From Brachionus plicatilis (Eukaryota; Rotifera; Eurotatoria; Ploima; Brachionidae), in assembly GCA_010279815.1 (NCBI GenBank), contig QEOQ01000059.1, positions 92,853-140,892 of the forward strand: DNA of 48,040 nucleotides, read 5' to 3'. The notes below the pieces were generated by a model. It had not been told where the DNA came from. It saw only the letters and a program-made list of their open reading frames with translations, and made no database searches. This document shows positions 12,030 to 23,567 of this stretch, piece after piece. Position 1 is the stretch's first letter, and every line of letters begins with the position of its first letter. Position numbers and translations under genes: made by a program.

Positions 12030-14699
12030 CTCTTCCATCAGTTTTACAACTATTGGAACAGAATGACACAAAAAGTCGGTTTGAGACTGCTAGTACTTTA
12101 AGTTTATTGAAGGCTACTTGATTAATTATATTGGAGGTTATCATATTTTATATTCAAGACAGATCTTAGTGCTGAGTTTTGAATGACTTTTATTGAGTTT
12201 TGATGTTGGTTTCTGAAAATGAATTTAAACAAGGAAAAGAATAATTTAAAATTTATTCTTAAATTAATCTAACATCAATTTGTTATGATAAAATCTTTAA
12301 AATTTTTGACCCCTTTATTTTAATAAAATGTAATGAATATTCCTTTTCATATTCTACTAAAAATTTACTAAAAATAGATTTTAGGTATCTGATTATATAA
12401 GATAGCAATCTAAATTAATCAATGAATATATTTTTTCGAATTTCAAGATTAACCTTGTTATTTGAAATGTGTTTTTTTAAAATTTTTTCAAGAGGACTAT
12501 GTTTTTTTCAAAAATTTTTTAGTCATTCTTTTTCATTAGTTGTCAGACTGGTGGAGGAATACAAATGGGTTTCGAATCGAGATATATCGCATATTGTTTA
12601 ATAACTATTAACCTTACTATTTCTTCTTTTTTTCTTGAAGCTTCTGCTATGTAAAGACGCATCACATGTAAAACTCTATCTTAATATGTGTCCTTATAAA
12701 TTTCATTTTATTTTAATTTGTTTTACTTTATTTTGGTTTTTATTTTTTTTTGTTTTAGCTTTATTTTTTTATATATTATTCTGAAATAGCTTAATAAATA
12801 AATAAATAATTTGTAGAATTCCTTAAAAGAATTTAAAAATATCTAATGAATTGCGAAATTTCTAAAAAACTATCAATACAAAAAGATAAAAAAAATTAAA
12901 ACTTTTGTTCTAAAAATTGTTCTGCAGATGAAACAAAATTATGTGGAATTCTTCAAAAATGCACCCTATTTAAATATATCAAAAATTTTTATGTGAAAAA
13001 TTAAAAAATTAATTAAAAAAAAAACAATTTCAGTATAGTAAACAAGTACATAATTCATAAAATTTTAGAAAAAAAATATGAGATCTATTTCTTTCTGCTA
13101 GCAATTTTTTTTTTAACTGCTATTAAAAAAATTAACTATGCTTCCTATAAAATTAATACCTGCTAGTTAATTTTGACACTAAATAAAAGAGGAAAAAACA
13201 GTTAATATTAATCGACAAATTGAATTACTTAATTAATTTTCTTGGAAAATGATATATAAATAAATAAATACATTCAGACCATATTTTAAATTAACTCCCA
13301 ATTGATTTATTAAAACTAAAACTTAAATTATTACAAAAATGGATATCCAAACTAATATTGAATTTGCTGATAAAATAAGCCAAGGTATTTTCGATGCATT
13401 TTAAATTTTATATTTAAATTACCCAAAAAAAAAGAATTAAATTTCAGATTTTCATTTATTTATTAAATTAAATATTAATACGAATAATGTCAATTAAATA
13501 TAAGCTGAAGCTGATTATTTCTTGCTTAAAATTTTGCATATTTTTTTGATTAAGATCTTACAAAAAAATCTAAAACAAATCTTAAAAATATATAAAATTG
13601 TTTTTTAACTCTGAGATCATGTCTAGTTATTGATATCGTTTACAATGTTATAATCTGAAGTCAATATGTATTAAAAAAAAAAAGATTAATGTTGAAGTTT
13701 GCATCATTCTAGCATTTTATTTTCAATAATTTTATTTTAATATTGAGAAATTTTGAAAAAAAAATTCAAAAAATTTACATTAAATAATAAATTTATAATC
13801 ATAATTTACAGCAAAATTTTTTTAATGATTTTATAAACAAATAAAATGAGTGTTAATCGGTTATGCATAGTATGTTTCACCCAAATTTAGCCTCTGTAAA
13901 AACTCTGTAAGTCTGCAGAGCACTATATGCATTAAGAAATTAATAAAATTAAATTGCAGAGTTTTTGCATTAACCAAATTTTGATGATAAAAACTATGTA
14001 TCAATTGATACATTTTGCAGAACGATTTTTAGACCATTTGAAAAAAAGTTATTTCAATTTAAAAATTTTTATTTTCGTTGTATGCTCCCAAAATTCACAA
14101 TGCCGACAATAACAAGTCTTCAAAACAAGTCCTGAAGAACAACAAGTGATTTTATAATAAATAACCGAATAATAGACCGTATCTTGTTGACAAGTTTTTA
14201 AGTTATTATTTTAAACATTTTAAATATTTTATTGTGAAATAATTTGATTTTTTATATGAATAATAAATTAAAATTTTAAATAAAAGTTAATTTCAGATTA
14301 ATTTAATTGGTTTTTCACGTTAGGTTTTTGTTACGATTGAAAAAATTATCGCAGAAGGCATACAAGTTTTTTTTGCAACTCATTTATGAAGATATTATGA
14401 TAACTTATTTTTTTACAAATTAAAAAAATTTTCAAGAAATCAATTGTATTGTCACATTTAATGGAAATATGATATTATATCGGTTAAAATCAATTTTAGT
14501 TCATATATTATTTTATGCAGTAAATTTATTTGTTACTATTGGAGCTGAATTAGAGCTGAATTTATTTGTATATTTAAAATAGAAAAAAAATAAATTTTTC
14601 AAATTAAGGAAATTTTGAAAAAGTTTTATTTTTTTTTAATTTCAAAATAAATTTAACAATGACGGCAAATTGAAGTTTATGATCAAATTAAAATGATCA

Positions 14700-15090
14700 T
14701 GCTCATTATTTTTCATTTAAAAAATGTTTTTAAGTTATTTTAAAATTTAATTTTTTTTGCAGAAACACATTTTCAAAGTTAACATTCAGTGTTAAACTTA
14801 GTATTTTATTACTGCACATTTCTGCAAAATAATAATTGTTAAAAAAAATAAATACTTTCCTCTTTATTATTATATCTTTTACAAATAAAAAACTATATGA
14901 TGAAGATAGGGACTTGTGATTAATAGTCCGAGTTGAATGGCTCAAGTGAATAAACAGCTTTACAAAATTGAATTCGATAATTTTTTTTAAACAAAAATTT
15001 AAATTTTAAATAATCAAAATACAATTCAACTTTGATTCTATGATTCGAAATAAATTATTCAATTTTAAGTTATTAATAATTTTATAATAT
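14700..15090. other. AT-rich stretch without recognisable feature
   Basis: A 71-codon minus-strand open frame here (14730-14945) is low-complexity, Lys/Asn/Phe-rich and unlike any family I know; I do not call it. Nothing else is seen between the palindrome and the gypsy relic. Confidence 0.4.
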
Positions 15091-15091
15091 T

Positions 15092-15640
15092 TTATAATAT
15101 TTCAAAGATACAAGCGGGTACCTCGAGCAAGTTGTTTGTGTTCAAGGTCACAGTTTGAGAAACATTTAAAACATCAGAATTATTAAGGATAGTTTCATTT
15201 TCCTTAGCTTCTTGGTCCAGTAAGTGGTATAAGTGGTATGGTGAGTGATAGAGGTAGGAGTCAAATAAAGAAGAAGCCAAATAAGCTGTGTCAAGATTTA
15301 ATAAATTAGAATCGACTTTAGAGTTAGAAGAAGTAGGAGATGAATTATTATTATCATTAGTACTCTTTGCTACATGTGCATGATATAGTCTAGTAACGTG
15401 GCAAGAGTTAAATTCTGATAATCTAAGAGCCCATCTAACCAAACGAGCGGGTGACTTGGCTTTCTTTAGCCACTTAAGAGACTGGTGGTCTGTCTCTACA
15501 ATAAATCTGGTCCCCACAATAAATGGCCTAAATGTTTCACACGCCCATATGATAGCTAAAGCTTCTTTTTCTCTAATAGTCCATTTAGATTCCGCTTCTG
15601 TTAGAACTAGATTTATAATAAACTCGTAAACTCGTAGTCT
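15092..15640 (-). pseudogene. Ty3/gypsy polyprotein fragment: RNase H and tail
   Basis: Minus-strand frame reading leftward: EAESKWTIREKEALAIIWA, then RPFIVGTRFIVETDHQSLKW, then RLVRWALRLSEF. These are the C-terminal motifs of the RNase H domain of Ty3/gypsy reverse transcriptase, including the TDH segment. An Asn/Ser-rich tail and a stop at about 15092 follow. The reverse transcriptase and integrase are absent, and the 5' side ends abruptly near 15640. The adjoining block 15655-15706 on this strand begins TGTTGGCGGATCTGTAAG and looks like an LTR start; a similar TGTTGGCGGTTCTGTAAG occurs at 46152. It is an internally deleted relic. Confidence 0.85.
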
Positions 15641-15719
15641 TTCATAACTAGTATGAAAGGTCCAATATGACCAGGAAGTAGAGTAAGTCTAAGCTTACAG
15701 ATCCGCCAACAATATTTTT

Positions 15720-17800
15720 AGATAAAATTTTTATCACAAATCGGTAGACATTTTGAGTTTGTGGTTTCTCAAAGCCATTAAAAGTAAAGCTATTTGCACT
15801 CATAAATTTGCCTATTTGAATAAAAATTGCTTTAGATAAATCAATAATTAAGAAAAAAAATTCTATAAATCTAATTAATTGATTTTTTTCTAATTATTTT
15901 AATTCAAATTTTTTAATATAATATTTCTATTTTAACTGAAGATTTGATAATTGATTAAGATTTTAAATTTTCATTAGTTTTTAATATAACAACACCAATT
16001 TTGAATAAGAAATTATTTTTCTTGTTTTTTCATCTTTTGTTTCTTAAATTCCAAATTCTCTCATATTGGAATTGTTTTTACAGTTATCCCATATTGTTGC
16101 AAGTATCAATTTTAATATTTTTTTAGTAATTATGTTTTTATAATTTTTTTATTATTTTAATTTGTCTGTCTATATGCTTATTAAACAAAAAAGCATTGGC
16201 CATGAATATCTAAAGAAAAATTTTTTAAATGTCACGTAAAACAAAATGCAAGACAAAATAAATTTCAGCACAAGTAAAATTTTAGATTTCAATTGCTTTT
16301 ACTAATAGTTGGTCAAAAGTCATTAAGTCAAAATTAAGTCACTAGAACTTAATAAATTAAAAAAAAAATAAATTTTTTTTTAATAAATTAAAATTAATTT
16401 AAAAATATATACTGCAACTAAGTTCAACATACTTGGTGCTGCACCATTTCTAACCAAAATTAAATCTGCACTTTCCTTCAAAAAAAGTAATGGGTAATCC
16501 GTTAGCCAAGTCATTTTTACCCAAACTAAATCAAGGTGTAATTAGTTCAAAACCAGAAAAAGCAGCTAGCTCTTAAAATTTACACTCAAATTTCGTATTT
16601 GGGAGATGAATCAAAAAAGAATTAGGTACAAAAATTAAAGTGGTAATAATTTTTTTTTTAAGCAATTTTATGCTTAGAGATCATAAAACTATTTTTTATA
16701 ATGACACAGGAGTTATTTTGCCAATTTCAGTTGTTAGTGGAACAGTAACAAGAAAGGATGTTGAGTCTACTTGACTAATAGCAACCAATTATTCAGTAAA
16801 TTTAAAAAATTTTCTCAATTTTTTTATTTTTAAATTCTGAATTTAAAGAAAGATCTCATTGGAAGTGAATTAAAAGCTATGATTCAATAGCCCAATGGCT
16901 ATTAACTGGTCGTATAAGCTAAATTACTTTTAGCTAAAAAAATTAAACGATTTTTATCAATCGATTGTAGTCGATTAATAAACACAATATAATTATGCAA
17001 TAATTAGTAAAAAAAAATGTGTAAAAAGCTGCTAAAATTGGCAAAGTAATATTTTTAGATCAAATTTCATTTTTAAGATTTTATCAGAAAATTTTTAAGA
17101 TTTTATCAGAAAATTTTTAAATGTACAAATCATTTAATCGTAGATTTTCATAATGTTTAAAAAAACAGAAAAGCTTTTTTTCAGTTTGAAAATAAAATTA
17201 AATTATTTGAGAATTAAATAAAAATTGAACACATTTTCTTTTTTATCAATTAAAACAAAATAAAATAAAATTTAGATAGTTAATAAATCTATATTTAATA
17301 AATCTAGATAGTTATTATTAGTAAAAAATTTAATTAACTTTTATTAAATTAAAATAAATTTTTTTGAATAATGATGCAAACATTACTCTCAGGATGAAAG
17401 AAGATTTTGCTTTTAATGTCGAGCTTTTTTTTTAAGTTTGAATATCAATAAATCTAGATTATTTTTATTTGTATTTTAAAATTAACTTAAATAATGATAA
17501 TTTCGGTTAACCATTATTTTTTATCAATGATAAGAAATGATATCATGTGTGATGATCAAGGCCAAATTATCTTTTTGCCGTTACAGGTAGTTATTAAGGC
17601 GGCCTACTAAGTTTCGATTTAAGGTCTTGATTTTTATTTTTATTGACTTTTGAGACTTTGACATTTAAAAAAATCTGAATAAATTCAAAATTATTTGGTA
17701 AATTAAATTTATTTTAAGTCAAAATTTTTTATTTTTTAAATTAATTCTCGCAATTTTATTCTCTAGTACCGAAACAGTTCAAAGCCATTTGCATTATATT
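15720..17800. other. AT-rich stretch with degraded MITE scraps only
   Basis: No gene is seen. Two scraps resemble the ends of the hAT-like MITE at 11653-12029: GTTGGTCAAAAGTC near 16310, and a block at 17555-17660 with GCCGTTACAGGTAGTTATT followed by GACTTTTGAGACTTTGAC. A 22-bp unit (AAGATTTTATCAGAAAATTTTT) is tandemly doubled near 17075-17118. Confidence 0.4.
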
Positions 17801-17856
17801 AGAATAAAATGAATTTTTACACATTTTTTGTTTTATTTTATTTGAATTTTTGTAAT

Positions 17857-18520
17857 ATGGACAAAAATCAAGTAATTAAAAATTTGGATCAAGATAAGTG
17901 CTTTCTATCACTGAGTCCTGATGAAAGCTTGTGTTTGACTAATAAAAGTCTTTATTCTGAATCGGGCTCTTACATTTCGCGAGCTAAGGCTCAAAGAGTT
18001 GACTCAGACTTCAACCAAGATATTGAACCAAGTTTTGAACTTTCTTTACGAGTCCCTGTCGAATATTCCCAATCAAAATCAATTAAATTATTAAATGGAC
18101 CAGAATTTAAAAAGTATATTTTTTAACCACTATTTAAAGAAATTTTTTTATTCTTAAAGAAGATGCAGTGATGATTTTGACTTGGTTCGATGTAAACTAG
18201 AAGTGGCTCAAAGCTCAGCAAGCTGCCTTAGAAATGAGGTGGCATCACTGCAAGAATCAATCAAAAACAGCAATAAAGCTGAAAAAATAATTAGCCTGGT
18301 CGAGACTAAATTAACTGAATTTAGTTTTAAAATTAAGAAATTTGAAAATATTTTGCTTCAGGTACTTCAAAAATTATCAATAATTTGTTAATTAAAATTT
18401 AATTTCTAGTTGCCATCGGAAATTGAGACAATAATTAAACAAAGAATAAATGATGCTGTAATATTGCTAGAAAAAACCATTGACCAAAAGCAATTAAATA
18501 TCTTTTTTAAATATATTTAA
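17857..18520 (+). CDS. Small coiled-coil protein, three exons, unknown function
   Basis: Exons 17857-18113, 18160-18361 and 18410-18520 join in frame across GT-AG introns of 46 and 48 bp, giving about 189 residues. I chose ATG 17857 (MDKNQVIKNL); an in-frame ATG at 17809 would add a hydrophobic 16-residue leader made of AT-rich sequence, so it is less likely. The first exon is Ser- and acidic-rich. The second (CKLEVAQSSASCLRNEVASL) and third (LPSEIETIIKQRINDAV) have heptad-like spacing typical of coiled coils. I do not recognise the family. A possible alternative last exon near 18549 reads NGRAGRNVENQN. A short frame nearby ends QESIDSLFDF at 18670 and has a look-alike at 21.0 kb. It is probably a real gene, judging from clean splicing. 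Confidence 0.6.
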
Positions 18521-18985
18521 AATAGGTTTATTAATTATTTAAATAGAATGGGCGAGCAGGCAGAAATGTTGAGAATCAAAATAAAAGTAATCCGTGCATA
18601 ATATTGAGTTCAAATGATTCGGAATGGAATTTTGGATCAAGAATCAATTGATTCTCTTTTTGATTTTTAAGTCTGAAATTTTTGATTAGTTATAATTTTG
18701 AAATAAAAATTTGATCACTAAATGATAACTAAATTAAATTTAATTAATTATACGGTGCTAAAATAAATGTCATAATTCCTATGCAAAGTGATGATGCATG
18801 ATGATTATGCGTATCATGAATGAATCATGGTCGAGTTAGTTCGACATTGTGACACGTATGCTTTTGTCATGGTGCATGAAAAGCAAAATTTACTTTTTAA
18901 ATTTTCAATATTTTTACAAAGATCTCTGTTTGACAAGCTTAAACATTTTTTATAAGTTTTTATACAGTAACATCATAAATATCAA

Positions 18986-19090
18986 GAGGGAATCGACATC
19001 AATTTGTTAAAAAGTGGACCAAAAAATTTGAAGACACTGAAAGCAATTTTCAGAAAGAAATTTTAAAATTAAAAGCTCAGAATTGACAGC
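18986..19090 (+). other. Short exon-like coiled-coil frame
   Basis: About 33 codons read NRHQFVKKWTKKFEDTESNF and then QKEILKLKAQN before a stop. The charged heptad pattern looks protein-like, but no splice partner was found. It could be a stray exon of the coiled-coil gene upstream. Confidence 0.25.
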
Positions 19091-19475
19091 AATCTGGCCG
19101 AGAGAATTAATGTTAAAAAAAATATTTTTATAGATAAATATCCAAATTTGAAAATAAAGTTTAAATACCCTATAGTTGTGAAAATAAAGATTAAATAAAC
19201 TATTGTGATTCGTTTTCACTATCACAAAAGCATTAATTAGTCTTTAAAGCTTAAAGACCAAAATAATTTTTTTCTAAAATTTCGAGCATTTGAATTGAAA
19301 ATAAAAAAAATTAAAAAAACTATTAATAATAAATTTAAATTTTAAATTCTTAATTTATTAAAATCAAATGAAAAAAGTAAAATAATAAAATTCGATTATT
19401 TTCAAGGCTTTCTTGAATTTTTTTAAATTTGCAGAGTTTAGCAGAAATCAAAGATTTTGCACATCATTATTTGAC

Positions 19476-19603
19476 ATTGACAATTGATGCAACTTTGAAT
19501 GTTGCACTATATTGCATTTACAGAACTAAGTTTAAACTTTTAGAGCAACAATTTTTTCTGTTCTTTTTATCATTTTGTACTGAACATCACCAAAGCCGTC
19601 AAT
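19476..19603. repeat. Half copy of the 43.6-kb MITE family
   Basis: The block contains GAATGTTGCACTATATTGCAT followed by a TTTACAGAAC run, and ends ATCACCAAAGCC. This parallels the right half of the MITE at 43574-43926 (TGTTGCACTATGTTGCATTA, then AACAGAAC, ending TTTCACAAAGCC). It is diverged and lacks the left terminal repeat. Confidence 0.5.
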
Positions 19604-20129
19604 AATTTCTAAAATACATGAAAAACGAATAATATTTTTGCGTAAAAAAATCATAATTTCTATATGTGTGTTTAATAGCAATGAATTTATACTAAAAATT
19701 TGGCAAAATTTGCATATAAATTTTTTAAGTTTTTATCCTTACCTAACAATTCCAATTTTAGTCTATGGTCTGATTTTTTTTCTCAAATAATATTACAATT
19801 AAAATTGAAAAATAATTAATGGAATAATTTTACAAACAATTTCAAATATTAAAAGTTAATTAAAAAAAAATTTTGATTTTTTTATTTTATCTATTAAAAT
19901 TGATTTCTTTCTTAATTATTTTACATTTTTTTTATCTGTTGATCTTGATCTCAAACATTAATTTGCAAAATTTTGGCACAAAACATACGCTACAAAAAGT
20001 AAAATAGTTATAATTTTTTTTCTAATTGTACAAAATCTGATTGAACCAGCATCAAAAACAGCAAATGGTTAAAAAACCATTGGATTTTTTTATATGAATA
20101 GCTGCTTTGATATAGCTTTTATTGCTATA

Positions 20130-20345
20130 AAGAGATCAATGTTGAAGTTTGCAACATTCTAGCTTTCAATATTCAATAACATTAATTTTATATTTACAGA
20201 TTTTGTAAAAAAAAATTCAAAAAATTTAACTTTTTTATTTCAAATTTTTACTACTTTTTTTTACCAATGATTTATATTATAAACAACATTTTTTTTTTAT
20301 TTTTAACGATTTTAAAATCAGATAAAAGAAGTGCTAATCGGTCTT
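20130..20345. repeat. Diverged third copy of a palindrome-arm segment
   Basis: The block from TCAATGTTGAAGTTTGCAAC to GTGCTAATCGGTC follows the right-arm segment 13682-13860 (TTAATGTTGAAGTTTGCATC to GTGTTAATCGGTT), with many substitutions and indels. It shows that at least part of the palindrome arm is an older dispersed repeat. Confidence 0.55.
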
Positions 20346-21181
20346 TTATGAGAAGAGCACTAGCCTGTTGATTAACCTTGAAATCGATCAACCACTTCTA
20401 ATCAATAAAAATAATAATAATGATAATTTGTGTTTAGAAGTAAATTGATCGATTCTTAAAAAGTGTTTGGTTAGAAAAACTTTATTCAAAATTATAATTT
20501 TAAAATGAATGGATTTATCTGTGGATCATATAGATTGAATTAATATTAGAATAATTTTTAAAGTAAAGAAAAAATTGTCTCAAAATGAAAATTGAATTTA
20601 AAGTCATTTTAAAATCATCCATAAATTTTTTTTAAAATAATTGAGCAAAAAAAATTACAAAAATTAAATTGATTCAATTTTTTACAAATATTAATTTGCA
20701 AAAAATAATCAAAATAAAATGTCTTTTGAGTTCTCTTCGATCGTTTTATGGCACCTGATTCGATCAAATTGAGTTTATCAATAGAGTTTTATTTTTAAAT
20801 TATTTTTTATTATTTTTTGTTATTTTTTAAATTATTAATTTCAAAAGTTGATCACGCTATTTGGGGTAAATTTTCAAAAATTAACAAAGTCACTAATGAA
20901 TTGGTAACCCCGATCCACATTTCTTCTGATTGAATGCTAGTTTTCTCAACAGATCAACGAATTTCAGCAATTCGTTGAATTATAAAAATGAATTAGGCAG
21001 CACTCAAGAATCAGTTGATTCTTTATTTGAATTTGAAGTGTAAAATTAAAATGTTTTGTTTTTATTTTTGTTTTTTTTTTCTTAATTTTTGAATAAAAAT
21101 AGTTTCACCCAAAAAAAAAATTAATTTTTAAAATGATTTGAAAATATTTGCAACTATTCAAATATTATTTCTTTTCTTCTA

Positions 21182-21480
21182 AAAAGGAATGAATTTTTCT
21201 CTTCGTATATTTTCAAAGTTCTAAAGCAAGTTGATCCTGATATTGGCAGTTCTGGTTAAGCCATGAACATAATGAAACAATTTGTAAATGACATGTTTGA
21301 AAGAATAGCAAACGAAGCAGCTAAATTAAATTGTCTAATCAAAATGGTCGATCGACGATTTCTAGTCGCGAAATTCAAACTGTCGTTAAGCTAATTTTAC
21401 CAGATGAATTGGCAAAGCATGCTGTCAGCGAAGGAACCAAAGCTGTGACCAAATACAATAACTCATCTAATAGACAATAA
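21182..21480 (+). pseudogene. Histone H2B pseudogene
   Basis: H2B is a core nucleosome histone. The frame starting near 21182 reads KRNEFFSSYIFKVLKQVDPD, then MNIMKQFVNDMFERIANEAA. In the next frame follow [18 protein letters not shown] and [17 protein letters not shown], ending at TAA 21478-21480. This is the H2B histone fold (about 95 of 125 residues) without the basic N-terminal tail. A TAA at 21257-21259 replaces the conserved Lys in the SSKAM segment, and a frameshift falls near 21335 before the loop 2 region. No introns and no histone 3' stem-loop are visible. It is a dead copy, possibly retroposed or left from a cluster. Confidence 0.9.
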
Positions 21481-23310
21481 AGTTTCATATGAAATTGATT
21501 GATTTGCTTTTATGCCCAAAATTATTACTAAATTAACTTTTTTTTTAAAAAATATTTTTATAATTTTTTTTTTTTTTTAAATATAAATGTCCTAAAATTT
21601 ATTTTTAAAATAATAAAAATTTTCCCGAACAAATAATTTATCTTTATTTAATAAAAGTGTGAAGCTAATATAAAGAATGTTTTGTTTTGTTTTTTCTTTA
21701 TTTGTTTTTAATTAATATTAAATTTGTTGGGTTTTTTACAAAAATATGTTCAAATCGATGATTGAAATCGGTCAATTAGGAGTACACTTTTTTAATTGAA
21801 TCGAAAAAAAAAAATAGAAAAAAAAATTTTACTATGCTCAAAGTTTAATAACTCATTTTTAAACATCATTTGTAAATTTAATAAATTAATAAATGTTTTT
21901 TCAAAATTTATTTATTTTTCAAAAATTATCACATTTAAACTTTGCACAAAATTATTTTAAAAGTAATAAATTTTAATAAAAAAAAATTTGTCTTATTCGT
22001 GTTTTATTCTCTGTTAATCTACATATTTGGATCTATTAGGATCTATAGTCTATTGAAATGGTCGATTTTGTTTTATTTGCTTTGGCTTAATCTTATTAGT
22101 TAAATTTTCCTCGCCAAGAACACCCATGGTCTACTGGTATGGGCTTATCACTCATTTGGTTTGGCTGACAAATTTGCTTAAATGCGATTGTTTCAAGATT
22201 ATAAGTTGAAAAAAATCATAAATTTTTTATGAATGATTTTTTTTTATTTAATTATTATTAAGTAATTTTTACTAATTAAAAAAAAAATTCAAAAATATAA
22301 AAGATGGAAATTTATTTAGAAAATCTGTGAAAATCAAATTAATATTGTTAAATTAATATTTTTAAATTAATATTGAATGCTTGAGTTTCTTAAACATTCA
22401 TCGCTTGATCACAAAGTTTGCTCGCCATTTGCTGTTTTTGGTGTTGGTAATATAAGATTTTTACAATTTTTTAAATTACATTTCAAATTCTCGACGCCAT
22501 CTTCTTTAAATTAAATAAACTCTAGTTTTTTAGAAGAATAGACTGAAAATAGATTGTCTTATTAGCTAGAGAGATAAGATTAAATCTATTTTTAAAAGCT
22601 GAATTATCAAACAAGTTGTTTATTTCATTAAGCAGTATCTAACTATTGAAAAATAAAACTCTTTTAGTCAGTAAAATTATTAAGAATTGTAAAAGATTCT
22701 TACAAGAACCGATAAAAAATCTAAGTTATTAGGTGTTTTTTATTCTGACTCAGTGCTTGAATTTTAAAATTCTATTTGCCAAAATTTACTCTAAAGACAC
22801 GATTTTTGATTATATAACATCGTCTGTAATTGGACGTTTAGTTTATGAATTATCAACAAAAATTGCCTTTATCTAAAAACAATTTTTCTATTAATTGAAT
22901 ATTAAATTTGAAATGTAATATGGGACAATAAAAAGATTGTTATAACTAATTTTAATAAGATGGCTATAATAATAAAATGAGTTGCTTATATATGTTGAAT
23001 TATGTACGTGACAAGATTCTTAAAAAGAATAAAGATGCAATTGCAAATTACCAAATAAGGTAAAATGAATTTTAATAAGTTCTAGCTGATAAAATATTCA
23101 AGTCATCAATTTATAATATGACAAATTTTCTTTTTCAAAATAATAAACAAAATTTTATTTGCTAAGAATGAGAATCAACTTGAGTTTATAAACATTTCTC
23201 TCTATCTCTTGTCACAATTTTATCTAATTTTTTATTTTTAATAAAATTAATTTAAAAAATATTGTTCGATTTTGTATTTATTTTTTAAAATTTAAAAAAA
23301 AAAAAAAAAA
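21481..23310. other. AT-rich stretch without recognisable feature
   Basis: No supported gene. The block 22380-22470 reads MLEFLKHSSLDHK on the plus strand, but it is too short to call. Otherwise there are A/T runs and short direct repeats of TTAAATTAATAT near 22335-22375. Confidence 0.4.
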
Positions 23311-23324
23311 TTTTCTAAAAATTT

Positions 23325-23390
23325 TTAGAATTAACCAATAGCTATTTCGCCTATAAAGGCTTCATCAGGGTTCTAAAAAATACAAATAGT
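23325..23390 (-). ncRNA. Hammerhead-ribozyme-like motif at the 3' end of the Penelope-like element
   Basis: On the minus strand the core CTGATGA is followed by AGCC, a short TTTATA loop, GGC, then GAAA. That is the hammerhead core with stem II closed. Stem I can form between TTTTTAGAA before the core and TTCTAAAAA after it, with CC/GG next to the core. After GAAA comes TAGCTA, a very short stem III, then TT before GG, an acceptable NUH cleavage site. Type I hammerheads with a tiny stem III are established as a hallmark of Penelope-like elements. It sits downstream of the GIY-YIG frame as expected. Activity is not shown. Confidence 0.75.
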
Positions 23391-23567
23391 AGGAAATTTA
23401 AAATTTATACAAAAAAATTTTTATCAAAATAAAATTTTAGATTAAATTAAATGTATTAAATATGATCATGGAATAATTAGAAATATTTAGAAAAAAATAT
23501 ATGATTACAAACCAGAAATTGAAATAAAGAAAATTTAAAGCATTAAATTTTTTATGCAAGTTTTAAA

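Larger units (their letters stand above)
8851..14696. mobile_element. Giant inverted repeat: two 2,304-bp arms around a 1,238-bp spacer
   Basis: Left arm 8851-11154 and right arm 12393-14696 are reverse complements. Start and end coordinates pair to the same sum (23547), so there is no net indel over 2.3 kb. I found only one clear mismatch, in the block near 10500/13048. The arms are non-coding and composite. They contain a foldback-MITE-like block (9447-9660 and its mirror), a SINE-like block (10740-11060 and its mirror), and a segment with a diverged third copy at 20130-20345. The spacer holds another diverged SINE-like copy and a hAT MITE. No transposase is encoded and I see no convincing target duplication outside. 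Options are a foldback-type transposon, a recent inverted segmental duplication, or a foldback assembly error. Confidence 0.85.

Noticed and set aside
8851..14696. Polinton/Maverick or similar large self-replicating element
   Set aside because: The arms and spacer encode no polymerase, integrase or capsid-type protein; the inverted repeats alone do not support it.
14730..14945. 71-codon minus-strand frame as a gene
   Set aside because: Low-complexity AT-rich translation with no splice context or family resemblance.
18780..18870. Alternating ATGATGCATGATGATT tract as a regulatory or origin element
   Set aside because: Only loose dyad symmetry; no repeat unit or known site could be named.
23300..23320. 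A16 run as the poly(A) tail of a retrocopy
   Set aside because: Similar A and T runs occur throughout the window, and no upstream gene copy or target duplication was found.
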